From positions 1,798,001 to 1,862,000 of the forward strand of contig CBDCMW010000002.1 of NCBI GenBank assembly GCA_965219165.1: DNA of 64,000 nt, written 5' to 3'. This document shows positions 53,172 through 61,663 of this stretch, in pieces (within the stretch, counting starts at the first letter, position 1; the number at the start of each line of letters is the position of its first letter). A program made the position numbers and the translations under genes. This DNA is from Aldehydirespirator sp965219165. Lineage in GTDB: Bacteria; Actinomycetota; Acidimicrobiia; Acidimicrobiales; Aldehydirespiratoraceae. The notes under the pieces were generated by a model, which was not told where the DNA came from, searched no databases, and saw nothing but the letters and a program-made list of their open reading frames with translations.

Positions 53172-53762
53172 TCACAGCGTGCCCTTGGTGGAGGGCAGCG
53201 AGGAGCCCTCCACCCGCACCGCGTCGCGGATGGCCCGGGCCACGCCCTTGAAGGACGCTTCCACGATGTGGTGGGTGTTGCGGCCCCGGTGCAGCACGAT
53301 GTGCAGTGTGACGGCTGCCGCGGTGGCGAAGGCCCGCCAGAACTCCTCGGCCAGCTGGGGGTCGAAGGGCGGGTCGCCCAGGATCTTCTCGCCGGGGAAG
53401 TCCACCTCGTAGTGCAGGAACGGCCGGCCCGACAGGTCGAGCACCACCTCCACCGCCGCCTCGTCGAGCGGGACGGTGATGCTGGCGAATCGGCGCACGC
53501 CGGCCTTGTCTCCCAGAGCCTCGCGGAAGGCCTCGCCCAAGACTATCCCGGTGTCCTCGACGGTGTGGTGCGCGTCCACCGCGAGGTCGCCCTGGGCCTG
53601 AACGGACAGACCGAGGCGGCCGTGGCGGCCGAGCTGGTCGAGCATGTGGTCGAAGAAGGGCAGGCCGGTGGAGACCTCGGTGGCACCGTTGCCGTCGAGG
53701 TCGAGCCTGAGTTCGATTCGGGTCTCCTTCGTGGAGCGGGAGCGGGTGGACGTGCGGGTCAT
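53172..53762 (-). CDS. hisB: Imidazoleglycerol-phosphate dehydratase
   Basis: HisB (monofunctional dehydratase) forms imidazole acetol phosphate. The 196-residue protein has PFFDHMLDQLGRHG, VDAHHTVEDTGI and RNTHHIVEASFKG, which hold the metal-binding histidines. There is no phosphatase domain. It starts at ATG 53762. The first 15 or so codons, rich in Ser, Thr and Arg, also occur in a preceding tandem copy from ATG 53809 (47 bases apart), whose TGA overlaps this ATG. Confidence 0.94.
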   Translation of the reverse strand: MTRTSTRSRSTKETRIELRLDLDGNGATEVSTGLPFFDHMLDQLGRHGRLGLSVQAQGDLAVDAHHTVEDTGIVLGEAFREALGDKAGVRRFASITVPLDEAAVEVVLDLSGRPFLHYEVDFPGEKILGDPPFDPQLAEEFWRAFATAAAVTLHIVLHRGRNTHHIVEASFKGVARAIRDAVRVEGSSLPSTKGTL

Positions 53763-53828
53763 GTCTGGGTCTCCTTGGTGGAGCGGGAGCGGGTGGACGT
53801 GCGGCTCATGTCCGGGTCTCCTTGGTGC
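53721..53828 (-). repeat. Tandem start array of hisB
   Basis: The 47-base unit containing the hisB ribosome-binding site (aaggag), ATG and first codons occurs twice in full (units starting at 53721 and 53768 on the plus strand) and a third time in part from 53815. The copy starting ATG 53809 is a 16-codon ORF (MSRTSTRSRSTKETQT) ending in TGA overlapped with ATG 53762. Another TGA overlaps ATG 53809 in the same manner. Confidence 0.92.
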
Positions 53829-53888
53829 GCGCTCCTTGAGGGTAAGGGCCGTGACACACGGCCGCTCGGCCTCTCGACGGGGCGCGGC

Positions 53889-56303
53889 TCATAGGAGTAT
53901 CTCCTGGAGGGCGGCCAGGAAGCGGTCGTCCTCTCCGGGAGTCCCGACCGTCACCCTCAGGCAGCCTTCCAGGCGCGGCCACGACGAGCAGTTCCGAACC
54001 AGCACCGAGCGGTCCAGGAGCTGCTGCCACACCTCGGCTCCGTCGCGGCCGCGGGGGCGCACCAGCACGAAGTTGGCGCCCGAGGGCCATACCTCCACCG
54101 GCAGCTCGCCCAGCCGGGCCGTCAGCCGCGAGCGCTCGGCCACGATGGCGTCCACCCGCGCCTGCATGTCGTCGACGTAGTCGAGAGCGGTGATGCCGAC
54201 GGCCTGCTTGAGGGCGTCGAGGTGGTAGGGCAGCGCCACCTTGTCCAGTTCCGCCACCAGCCACCTCGGCCCGATCAGGTAGCCGAGGCGGGCCCCGGCC
54301 ATAGCCCAGGTCTTGGAGTAGGTGCGGGTGACCGCGACCGGCGTCCCGTCGTCGATGAGTTCCAGGGCGCTGTGGGGGGAGAACTCGGCGTAGGCCTCGT
54401 CCATGCACAGCAGCCCTCCGGCCGAGACGACCGCGTCGAGCAGCGAGGCGACCGTGGAGCGGGGCGCCACCGTGCCGGAGGGGTTGTTGGGAGAGCACAG
54501 GAACGTCACTGCGGGCCGGGCCGACTGGATCAACGCCGCGGCGGCGTCGGGATCGAGGGTGAAGTCGTCGCCCCGCTCGCCCTCGACGACCGCGGTGCCG
54601 GTGATTCGGGCCAGGTGCGAGTGCAGCGCGTAGGTGGGCTCGAACACTGCGGCACAGCGTCCCGAGCCTCCGTAGGCGAGCAGCAGGCACTGGAGCACCT
54701 CGTTGGAGCCGTTGGCGGCGAAGACCCGATCGGCGGCCACGCCGTGGCGAGCCGCGATCCGGGCCCTCAGCTCACCAGCGGCCCGGTCCGGGTACCGGTT
54801 CCAGGTGATCGACCGGGCTGCGGCCGCCACCGCTTCGGCGAAGGCCGGCGGGGGCGGCAGCGGGCTCTCATTGGTGTTGAGGCGCACGTCCACGTCGAGC
54901 TGGGGCGAGTGGTAGCCGGCCATCAGGGCGATGTCATCGCGGGGCCGCACCGTGCCGTGACCGGTCCCGGCCGGGGTCATGGCGACCTCTCCGGAGTCGG
55001 ATCTGTTGGCGTGGTGGGAAGATGAGGCGAGGCGCAGCCGCACCGACTCGGCGTGGGCGGTGAGCCCCTCGGCCTCGGCCAGCGCGATCACGTGGGGTGC
55101 CAGCCGCTGGAGCCCGGACCGGTCGGTGCTCACGATGTGCATGCTCTTGAGGAAGTCGCGCACTCCCAGGGCGCCCGCGAATCGGGCCGTGCCGTCGGTG
55201 GGCAGCACATGGTTGGGGCCGGCCGCGTAGTCGCCCACCGATGCAGGCGCCCAGGGTCCGCAGAAGACGGCTCCGGCGTTGCGCACCTGCGGCAACAGCG
55301 CCTCGGGGTCGGCCACCATGAGTTCCAGGTGCTCGGGGGCGATCTCGTTGACAACCTCGAGGGCCTGCTCGACGCTCGAGCACAGGACGCTGTACCCGGA
55401 GTGTCTCAGGGTCGCTTCGATCTCGGTGCGGCGGTCGGCGCCAGCGGCCAGGCGGGCGACCTCTGACTCCACCGCGTCGGCTGTGGCCGTGTCCCAGGTC
55501 ACCAGCCACGCCAGACCGTCGGGTCCGTGCTCGGCCTGCAGGATCACGTCGGCCGCGGCGAACGTAGCGTCGGCATCGGCGTCGGCCACCACCACCACCT
55601 CCGAGGGGCCCGCGAAGGCGGTGGGCACGCCGACGACCCCGGCCACCTCTCGCTGGGCCAGCGCGACGTAGACGTTGCCCGGTCCGGCGATCACGTCGAC
55701 GGCGGGGATCGACTCTGTTCCGTAGGCCAGCGCGGCGATGGCCTGGGCCCCGCCCACGGGATGGACCTCAGTCACGCCTGCGGCGGCGGCAGCGGCCAGC
55801 GTCACGTCGGCGATGCGGCCGTCGGAGCCCGGTGGCACGCACACCGCGACCTCGTCCACACCGGCCACCCAGGCCGGGACCGCGGTCATGAGCAGTGTCG
55901 ACGGGTAGGCGGCCCGCCCTCCGGGCACGTAGCAGCCGGCTCGGCGTACCGGCAGGTGGCGTTCGCGGACCGTGACTCCGCCCCGCTCGTGCACCACGTC
56001 GTCGAGCAGCTGGTGGCGGTGGTAGGCCTCCACGTTGGCCACCGCGGCCGCCAGGGCGTCGCGCACCTCCGGCGGTGTGCGGGCCGCGGCTGCCGCGATC
56101 TCGGCCGGCTCCACGGTGAGGCTGGCCGGCTCGACGCCGTCGAAGCGCCCGGTCAGCTCCCGAAGGGCGGCGTCGCCGCGCTCCCTCACCGCGGCGATGA
56201 TGGCGCGCACCGTCTCCAGCGGGCCTGCGGACGCCGGCTCGGGCCGGGGCAGGCGGGAGGCGACGGGACCGCCGTCGCCGCGCAGGTCGAGGCGGCTGAG
56301 CAC
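53889..56303 (-). CDS. hisD-hisC: Fused histidinol dehydrogenase and histidinol-phosphate aminotransferase
   Basis: An 804-residue single chain. Residues 1 to about 425 are HisD, the zinc dehydrogenase of the last two steps of histidine synthesis: YVPGGRAAYPSTLLMTAVPA, AGPGNVYVALAQREV, EIAPEHLELMV and GDYAAGPNHVLPT are visible. A short linker (SSSHHANRSDSGEVAMTPAG) follows. From about 460 to the end is HisC, a PLP aminotransferase with NTNESPLPPPP, CSPNNPSGT, DEAYAEF and the lysine block TYSKTWAMAGARLGY. There is no stop or start between them that I can see. The start is GTG 56303. Confidence 0.94.
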   Translation of the reverse strand: MLSRLDLRGDGGPVASRLPRPEPASAGPLETVRAIIAAVRERGDAALRELTGRFDGVEPASLTVEPAEIAAAAARTPPEVRDALAAAVANVEAYHRHQLLDDVVHERGGVTVRERHLPVRRAGCYVPGGRAAYPSTLLMTAVPAWVAGVDEVAVCVPPGSDGRIADVTLAAAAAAGVTEVHPVGGAQAIAALAYGTESIPAVDVIAGPGNVYVALAQREVAGVVGVPTAFAGPSEVVVVADADADATFAAADVILQAEHGPDGLAWLVTWDTATADAVESEVARLAAGADRRTEIEATLRHSGYSVLCSSVEQALEVVNEIAPEHLELMVADPEALLPQVRNAGAVFCGPWAPASVGDYAAGPNHVLPTDGTARFAGALGVRDFLKSMHIVSTDRSGLQRLAPHVIALAEAEGLTAHAESVRLRLASSSHHANRSDSGEVAMTPAGTGHGTVRPRDDIALMAGYHSPQLDVDVRLNTNESPLPPPPAFAEAVAAAARSITWNRYPDRAAGELRARIAARHGVAADRVFAANGSNEVLQCLLLAYGGSGRCAAVFEPTYALHSHLARITGTAVVEGERGDDFTLDPDAAAALIQSARPAVTFLCSPNNPSGTVAPRSTVASLLDAVVSAGGLLCMDEAYAEFSPHSALELIDDGTPVAVTRTYSKTWAMAGARLGYLIGPRWLVAELDKVALPYHLDALKQAVGITALDYVDDMQARVDAIVAERSRLTARLGELPVEVWPSGANFVLVRPRGRDGAEVWQQLLDRSVLVRNCSSWPRLEGCLRVTVGTPGEDDRFLAALQEILL

Positions 56304-56352
56304 CCCACAACGCTACCGGTGGCCATGGGGCCCACAGCCACGACTAGAGGAG

Positions 56353-56382
56353 GCGGCCGCCCCCGGGCCCGGGGGCGGCCGC
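56353..56382. other. Perfect 30-bp GC palindrome between nth and hisD
   Basis: Bases 56353-56367 (gcggccgcccccggg) are followed by their exact reverse complement (56368-56382). This would form a strong hairpin or cruciform in the 268-base gap between the minus-strand nth stop and the hisD-hisC start. It could act as a terminator for nth in this orientation, but there is no T-run next to it. Flanking sequence is otherwise featureless apart from a small doubled cctacgcggac near 56461. Confidence 0.8.
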
Positions 56383-56571
56383 TAAAGCGACCGAGGGCGG
56401 CGGATCCCTCGGTTCGCCGGCTGCGTTCATTGGCTGATGCCGGGCCCGCTGGACCCATTGCCCTACGCGGACCTGTCCTACGCGGACCCTAGCGTTCTGT
56501 GAGCACGCTCGCGGCCATGAGCCGCCCCAGTTCGCGGACCTGGCCGGCGACGCTGCGGCTCGGGCGATGGC

Positions 56572-57213
56572 TCAGACGGTGCTGGAGGGGCAGAAGTCGT
56601 TGAGGACGCAGTCCTCGCAGCGAGGGCGGCGGGCCACGCACACCCGGCGACCGTGGAGAATCATCCTCAGGCTGAAGTCGCCCCGCTCGGCGGCGGGGAT
56701 CATCGGATTGAGCTCCAGTTCGATCTTCACCGGGTCGGTCTCGGAGGTGAGGCCGAGCAGGTTCGACAGCCTCGTGACGTGGGTGTCGACCGGCAGGCCC
56801 GGCAGCCCGAGGGCCACGCTGCGGATCACATTGGCCGTCTTGCGGCCCACGCCGGGCAGGCGCACCAGATCGCGCATAGCGCCGGGCACCTCGCCTCCGT
56901 AGTCGTCCACCAGCATCCGGGCCATGCCCACCAGGCTCTTGGACTTGTTGCGGAACAACCCGATGGTGCTCACGTAGGGCTCGACCTGCTCCGGCTCGAC
57001 CTCGGCCAGCGCCTCGGCGTCCGGGAACCTCTCGAACAGTGCCGGGGTCGCCTTGTTGACGCCCACATCGGTGGCCTGCGCGGACAGGATGGTGGCCACC
57101 AGCAGCTCGAAGGCGTTGCCGTGGTCGAGTTCGCACACGGCGTCCGGGTACTCCGAGGCCAGGCGCTCATGGGTGCGGCGGGCGCGGCCTGTGGGCGTTC
57201 GGGGACGGGCCAT
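56572..57213 (-). CDS. nth: Endonuclease III
   Basis: A base-excision repair glycosylase/AP lyase for oxidised pyrimidines. The 213-residue protein has the helix-hairpin-helix LPGVGRKTANVI with the catalytic Lys, then VDTHVTRLSN with the catalytic Asp. A C-terminal 4Fe-4S cluster loop has four Cys in CVARRPRCEDCVLNDFC (spacing 6-2-5). It starts at ATG 57213, divergent from mshD. Confidence 0.95.
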   Translation of the reverse strand: MARPRTPTGRARRTHERLASEYPDAVCELDHGNAFELLVATILSAQATDVGVNKATPALFERFPDAEALAEVEPEQVEPYVSTIGLFRNKSKSLVGMARMLVDDYGGEVPGAMRDLVRLPGVGRKTANVIRSVALGLPGLPVDTHVTRLSNLLGLTSETDPVKIELELNPMIPAAERGDFSLRMILHGRRVCVARRPRCEDCVLNDFCPSSTV

Positions 57214-57336
57214 CGGCGCGAAGCTAGCGGTTGACGACCCGCGCGTTCAGCCGCCCTGCACGTCTCTGTGCTTGTGCCGACGGCGCGAGCGGTTGACCGC
57301 CGTCACGCCTGCACAGCTAGCGGTACCCTCGGCCCG

Positions 57337-58026
57337 GTGCGCTACGAGGTCAATGCCCCAGCCGCGGAGGGCGGCGAGACGCAGATCGTGGTGCATGAGG
57401 GCCGAGTGGTTGGCGAGACCACTCCCATCCTGAGCGAGGCCCTGGCCGGACTGGATGACGACTCCGGTGCCCAGCTATGGATCAGGGAGGTCGCGAAGGG
57501 CGACGATGCCGCGGCCCGCCGCCACGGATTCGAGCCCTACCGCGACCTGTGGCAACTGCGGTGCGAGCTGCCGGCCGAGCCGGCTGGGATTCCCACCAGG
57601 GCCTTCACCCTCGACGACCTTGACGAGTTCGTGTCGGTCAACAACCGGGCGTTCCATTGGCATCCCGAGCAGGGAGGGCTCACCGCCGACGATGTGCGCA
57701 GCCGCATGGCCGAGCCATGGTTCGACCCCGACGGCTTCCGCCTCCACCACCGCGACGGACGCCTGGCCGGCTTCTGCTGGACCAAGGTCCACTCCGATCA
57801 CGATCCGCCGCTGGGAGAGATCTACGTCATCGCCGTCGACCCCGACTTCGCGGGCCGGGGTCTGGGCAAGTCCGTGACCCTGGCCGGGCTGGAGTGGCTG
57901 TCTGGGCGGGCACTGGCCGTCGGAATGCTGTATGTGGAGTCCGACAACCATGCCGCCAACGCCGTCTACCGACGCATCGGCTTCGAGCACCACCACACCG
58001 ACCGCGCCTATCGCCGCGTCGTGTAG
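57337..58026 (+). CDS. mshD: Mycothiol synthase, shortened
   Basis: MshD acetylates cysteinyl-GlcN-Ins, the last step of mycothiol synthesis. The product is 229 residues; other MshD proteins have about 300 residues with two GNAT domains. The C-terminal, catalytic half is well kept: NRAFHWHPEQGGLTADDVRS, GFCWTKVHSDHDPPLGEIYV, DPDFAGRGLGKSVTLAGLEW and ESDNHAANAVYRRIGFEHHH. The N-terminal half is much reduced and matches poorly. GTG 57337 starts near the first similarity. The shortening may reflect natural variation or a different start. Confidence 0.85.
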   Translation: MRYEVNAPAAEGGETQIVVHEGRVVGETTPILSEALAGLDDDSGAQLWIREVAKGDDAAARRHGFEPYRDLWQLRCELPAEPAGIPTRAFTLDDLDEFVSVNNRAFHWHPEQGGLTADDVRSRMAEPWFDPDGFRLHHRDGRLAGFCWTKVHSDHDPPLGEIYVIAVDPDFAGRGLGKSVTLAGLEWLSGRALAVGMLYVESDNHAANAVYRRIGFEHHHTDRAYRRVV

Positions 58027-58046
58027 GGAGCCTGCATACTAGAGGG

Positions 58047-58430
58047 ATGGAGACGCGCGTCTGGGTCAACCCCCGCCAGCCTCAGACGCTGTACATAGCG
58101 CAGCTGCTGATGTACTTCCAGGGCGGCTTCTCGCTGGTGTTCGCCATGCTCGGCGCGCGATCTCTCACCATCTACTTGCTCGTGATCGCGGTGGGCAAGG
58201 TGATGGCCGCATTCGGCATAGCCAACGAGAGGCGATGGGCCTACAAGCTCGGCGTCGTCGTGGCGGCGATACCTCTCGTGCTGGTGGCGCTGCTGGCCGC
58301 GACCGAAGGCTTGGGCTGGCTGTGGGCTGATCTGATCGGCCTGATGTTCGACATCGCGCTGCTCGCACTGCTGCTGCATCCCATGAGCCGCAACTACCAG
58401 CGCTACTGGCCCAAGAAACAGCGCGGGTGA
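58047..58430 (+). CDS. Small membrane protein upstream of menG
   Basis: A 127-residue protein with four likely membrane helices, in order ALYIAQLLMYFQGGFSLVF-like (here TLYIAQLLMYFQGGFSLVF), SLTIYLLVIAVGKVMAAFG, LGVVVAAIPLVLVALLAA and LIGLMFDIALLALLL. It ends in a basic tail (QRYWPKKQRG). No domain recognised. Its stop overlaps menG's start (GTGA), so it is likely co-translated and may help a membrane-bound step, but this is only positional. Confidence 0.7.
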   Translation: METRVWVNPRQPQTLYIAQLLMYFQGGFSLVFAMLGARSLTIYLLVIAVGKVMAAFGIANERRWAYKLGVVVAAIPLVLVALLAATEGLGWLWADLIGLMFDIALLALLLHPMSRNYQRYWPKKQRG

Positions 58431-59119
58431 GCGAACTGCCCACCGGCGCGGCGAAGCGCCGGGCCGTGCGGGAGATGTTCGACGCCATCGCGCCGCGCTA
58501 CGACCTGGTGAACCGCATCATGACCCTGCGCCTCGATGTGGCCTGGCGGCGACGCACTGTGCGGGAGCTGGGCCTCGCGCCGGGGTCGGTGGTGGCCGAC
58601 CTGGCCTGCGGCACCGGTGACCTGTGCCGGGAGTTGGCTCGCCGCGACTGCCACCCCGTCGGCTTCGACTTCTCGATGGGCATGCTGCGGGCCGCGCCCT
58701 GGCAGGCAACCGGATGGCCGCCGGTGAACGCCGACGTGCTGGAGCTGCCGCTTCCCGACGGCGCCCTGGACGGCGCGACGTGCGGGTTCGCCCTGCGCAA
58801 CCTCACGGCCGTGCCGCCCCTGTTCGCCGAGCTGGCCCGGGTGCTGCGACCCGGCGGACGCATCGGCCTGCTGGAGGTGGACTCTCCGACAAATCCGGTT
58901 CTGCGCTGGGGCCACGGTCTGTACTTCGGCCGGGTGGTGCCCCTCATCGGGGCCGCTCTGTCGGATCGGGACGCCTACCGGTACCTGCCCGAGTCGGTCG
59001 CCTACCTGCCGTCGGCCGGCGAGCTGCAGGTCGAGCTGCGCTCGGCCGGGTTCGTCGACGTGCAGCCGCGCAGGTTGAGTGCGGGCATAGCCCAGCTGAT
59101 CACCGCCACCCGCGGTTGA
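58427..59119 (+). CDS. menG: Demethylmenaquinone methyltransferase
   Basis: A 230-residue SAM-dependent methyltransferase of the UbiE/MenG family, the last step in menaquinone synthesis. The SAM-binding loop is VVADLACGTGDLC. The family signature MFDAIAPRYDLVNRIMTL is near the start and PDGALDGATCGFALRN in the middle. It is translationally coupled to the small membrane protein before it. menA, which makes its substrate, lies about 2 kb downstream on the other strand. Confidence 0.92.
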   Translation: MSELPTGAAKRRAVREMFDAIAPRYDLVNRIMTLRLDVAWRRRTVRELGLAPGSVVADLACGTGDLCRELARRDCHPVGFDFSMGMLRAAPWQATGWPPVNADVLELPLPDGALDGATCGFALRNLTAVPPLFAELARVLRPGGRIGLLEVDSPTNPVLRWGHGLYFGRVVPLIGAALSDRDAYRYLPESVAYLPSAGELQVELRSAGFVDVQPRRLSAGIAQLITATRG

Positions 59120-59152
59120 CGCCGCGCTCCGCCGAGCGGCTCGGCCCGATCG

Positions 59153-60220
59153 CTAACCGAGCCCGGAGCTGACCCTGCGGACGGCTTCGCACATCACCGT
59201 CAGTTTGCGGCGGGCCAAATCCCTGCCGAGGAAGCCGAGCCCGCAGTCGGGCGCGGCCGCCAGACGCTCCGGCGGGAGGTGATTCAACGCTTCCACCAGC
59301 CGGTCCTCGACATCGTTGACCGCCTCCAGCCGGCTGCGGGCGATGGCGAGCACGCCGAGGATCACCGTGGTGCGGGCGAACCGGGGCAGCAGCTCGCCCA
59401 GGTCGTTGGGCCGGTGGGCGTCCTCGATGCTCACGGCGTCGACGGGGGCCGCGTCCAGCGCCTCGGCCACCGCCAGGTACGAGCCGGGGTCGGCCTTGGG
59501 ATAGTCGTCCTGGTCGAGGTGGTCGGGATAGCCGCAGCAGCAGTGGACCACCCGGGTGACACTCTCAGGCACCCCGGCGAAACAGCGCTCGAGGTGCTCG
59601 ATGCCGTAGGCAAGCGCAATGTCGGGTTTGCGGGCCATGACCGGCTCGTCCACCTGTATGTGGAGGCATCCCGCGTCCACGAGGTCCAGCACTTGGGCGT
59701 TGACGGCGGCCGCAAGGTCCGCGCCCAGCGCGGCGTCGTCGTGATAGCAGGCGTCCACCGTGGTGTCGATGATCGTCATAGGTCCCGGGATCGTGACCTT
59801 CACGGGCTTGGGCGACAGCGACTGGGCCACCCGGTAGTCGTGGACGAGCGGAGAGGTTCCGAGGTGGCGCACCTCGCCTCTCACGGTGGGCAGCCGGGCT
59901 TCGGTCACGCCCCGGATCGTTCCCGGGCTGAGGTTGTCGAAGTCGAAGCCGGAGAAGTGGCGGCACTGGTAGTGAACATAGTTCTCCCGGCGCACCTCGC
60001 CGTCGGTGACGATGTCGATTCCTGCCTCGATCTGGTCTCCTATGATCTCGGCCGCTGCTCGGCGGAACAGTGCCTCGCGGCCCGCGCCAGCTTCGGCCGT
60101 CTCGCGGGCGAACGCCGAGGTGTAGTCGGCGGCCTGGCCGCCGGGGGCCGCGGTGAACCAGTCGGAGACCGGTACACAGCCGGGCTTCGGGTAGGCGCCG
60201 ATCGTGGTGGTGACGATCAC
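59153..60220 (-). CDS. MetE-like cobalamin-independent methionine synthase family protein
   Basis: A 355-residue enzyme with the C-terminal catalytic fold of MetE only. It begins VTTTIGAYPKPG and has the zinc ligands in VHCCCGYPDHLD (His and Cys) and in PDCGLGFLG (Cys). VSIEDAHRPND carries acidic residues near the homocysteine site. Full MetE is about 750 residues, so this is the short, archaeal-like type that may use a different methyl donor. The stop codon is at 59153 and the start overlaps the ybaK stop (ATGA). Confidence 0.82.
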   Translation of the reverse strand: MIVTTTIGAYPKPGCVPVSDWFTAAPGGQAADYTSAFARETAEAGAGREALFRRAAAEIIGDQIEAGIDIVTDGEVRRENYVHYQCRHFSGFDFDNLSPGTIRGVTEARLPTVRGEVRHLGTSPLVHDYRVAQSLSPKPVKVTIPGPMTIIDTTVDACYHDDAALGADLAAAVNAQVLDLVDAGCLHIQVDEPVMARKPDIALAYGIEHLERCFAGVPESVTRVVHCCCGYPDHLDQDDYPKADPGSYLAVAEALDAAPVDAVSIEDAHRPNDLGELLPRFARTTVILGVLAIARSRLEAVNDVEDRLVEALNHLPPERLAAAPDCGLGFLGRDLARRKLTVMCEAVRRVSSGLG

Positions 60221-60741
60221 GGCCGGGCCCCGGTGGGGACGCCGCCCCCCGGGGCACTACCCGCCGGGCGAGCCAGGTTCTTGACGACCTCGGCGCCGTC
60301 GATGGCCAGCAGCGATGCCGGTGGGCACAGGATCTTGCAGTCCCGAGAGCCTCCGCCCACGATCACCTGGTCGCACTCCATGACCTGGGCATCGATCCAC
60401 ACCGGCAGGCCGGCCGGCAGCCCGAACGGCGTAACCCCGCCGATCATCATGCCGGTGCGCTCCACGATGGCGGCCGCGTCGGCGAAGGAGGCTTTGCGGG
60501 TGCCGAGCCGGCGGCGAACCACCCCGTTCACGTCCAGCCTCATGGAGGCCAGCACCACGCAGCACGCCATCGGCCGGTCGGCAGACTTGCCCACCACGCA
60601 GATGGCGTTGGCCGACGCGTCCATCGAATACCCGTATCGCTCGCAGAACCGGGCGGTGTCGGCGAAGTCGGGATCGCACTCCACCACCTGGTAGCCCACG
60701 CCCAGTGCCTCGAGGTGGGCCACGACGGCCTCCCGGCTCAT
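60217..60741 (-). CDS. YbaK/ProX-type aminoacyl-tRNA deacylase
   Basis: A 174-residue trans-editing domain of the YbaK/EbsC family that removes wrongly attached amino acids from tRNA. The core includes ADRPMACCVVLASMRLDVNG, TGMMIGGVTPFGLP and DQVIVGGGSRDCKI, the usual beta-barrel motifs. ATG 60741 is the nearer of two duplicated starts. The further one (ATG 60776) gives a 12-codon ORF whose TGA overlaps this ATG. The stop overlaps the MetE-like start. Confidence 0.86.
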   Translation of the reverse strand: MSREAVVAHLEALGVGYQVVECDPDFADTARFCERYGYSMDASANAICVVGKSADRPMACCVVLASMRLDVNGVVRRRLGTRKASFADAAAIVERTGMMIGGVTPFGLPAGLPVWIDAQVMECDQVIVGGGSRDCKILCPPASLLAIDGAEVVKNLARPAGSAPGGGVPTGARP

Positions 60742-60788
60742 GGCGGACAGTCTGGAAGGGCGGCTTGTGGGCTCATGGCGGACAGTCT
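60735..60788 (-). repeat. Duplicated ybaK start
   Basis: The 19-base segment ggctcatggcggacagtct (plus strand) appears at 60735-60753 and 60770-60788, 35 bases apart. On the minus strand each copy contains an ATGA start. The upstream ORF (ATG 60776, MSPQAALPDCPP) ends in a TGA that overlaps ATG 60741. No strong ribosome-binding site is seen in the copies. Confidence 0.9.
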
Positions 60789-60790
60789 GC

Positions 60791-61663
60791 TCAGCCCGTC
60801 ACGGCGATGCCTACCGCCATGGCCAAGCCCGAGGCGAGCTGGGCCCGCGCGGTGGCGCCCAGCACTGGAATCAGGGCGGGGCCGGATGCTCCCCGCAGGA
60901 CGCGGCGCACCGCGACCACTGCGAAGGGGGCGCCGACCACCGCGGCCGCGGCGGCTCGGCCGGTGACCGACGCGGCCAGGGCCGCCGCGTAGGAGGCCTC
61001 CAGCACGGCCATGTAGGTGAGGCGGCTGCGGCGCTCACCCAAGCGAACGGCCAGTGTGCGCTTGCCCGCGGCGGCGTCGCCGGCGATGTCGCGCAGGTTG
61101 TTGGCCACGAGCAGCGCCACCGCCCACAGCCCGACCGGCACGCCGCACAGCACCGCAAACCAGTCCAGTCGCTCCAGCAGCACGTACGTAGTGCCCGCGG
61201 TGGCCACCAGACCGAAGAACACGAACACGAACACCTCGCCCAGCCCCAGATAGCCGTACGGCTTGGGCCCGCCCGTGTAGGCCCAGCCCGCGGCCAGGCA
61301 CAGAGCGCCCGCGGCCAGCAGCTCCCAGCCCGCGACCGCGGCCAGCACCCCACCGGCTGCGGCGGCCGCCGCGAAGGCTCCGAGCGCGGCCCGCTTGACC
61401 CGGCGGGCCTCGACCAGTCCCGAACCCACCAGCCGGCGGGGGCCAACCCGAGTGGAGTCGTCGGTGCCGCGCACGCCGTCGGAGTAGTCGTTGGCGAAGT
61501 TGACGCCCACCTGCAGCGCCATCGCCACCACCAGCGCCACGCCGGCCCGCCACCACGCCGTCTGTGATCCCTCCCCCACTGCCGCCGCCGTGCCCACGGC
61601 CACCGGGACCAACGCTGCGCTCAGCGTGCGGGGACGGGCCCCAGCTGCCCGGATCCCTGTCAT
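60791..61663 (-). CDS. menA: 1,4-dihydroxy-2-naphthoate polyprenyltransferase
   Basis: A 290-residue UbiA-family membrane prenyltransferase attaching the isoprenoid chain in menaquinone synthesis. The substrate Asp motif is NFANDYSDGVRGTDD near the N-terminus, and a second, less sharp one near residues 180-200 (ANNLRDIAGDAAAGKR). About nine membrane helices are likely. ATG 61663 is the last of nine tandem start copies, and it starts MTGIRAAGARPRTL, with the MTGIR coming from the repeat unit. It lies downstream of the response-regulator gene in transcription order. Confidence 0.93.
   Translation of the reverse strand: MTGIRAAGARPRTLSAALVPVAVGTAAAVGEGSQTAWWRAGVALVVAMALQVGVNFANDYSDGVRGTDDSTRVGPRRLVGSGLVEARRVKRAALGAFAAAAAAGGVLAAVAGWELLAAGALCLAAGWAYTGGPKPYGYLGLGEVFVFVFFGLVATAGTTYVLLERLDWFAVLCGVPVGLWAVALLVANNLRDIAGDAAAGKRTLAVRLGERRSRLTYMAVLEASYAAALAASVTGRAAAAAVVGAPFAVVAVRRVLRGASGPALIPVLGATARAQLASGLAMAVGIAVTG

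Noticed and set aside
56304..56571. tRNA or small RNA gene in the nth-hisD gap
   Set aside because: No cloverleaf or T-loop is seen. The only structure is the palindrome.
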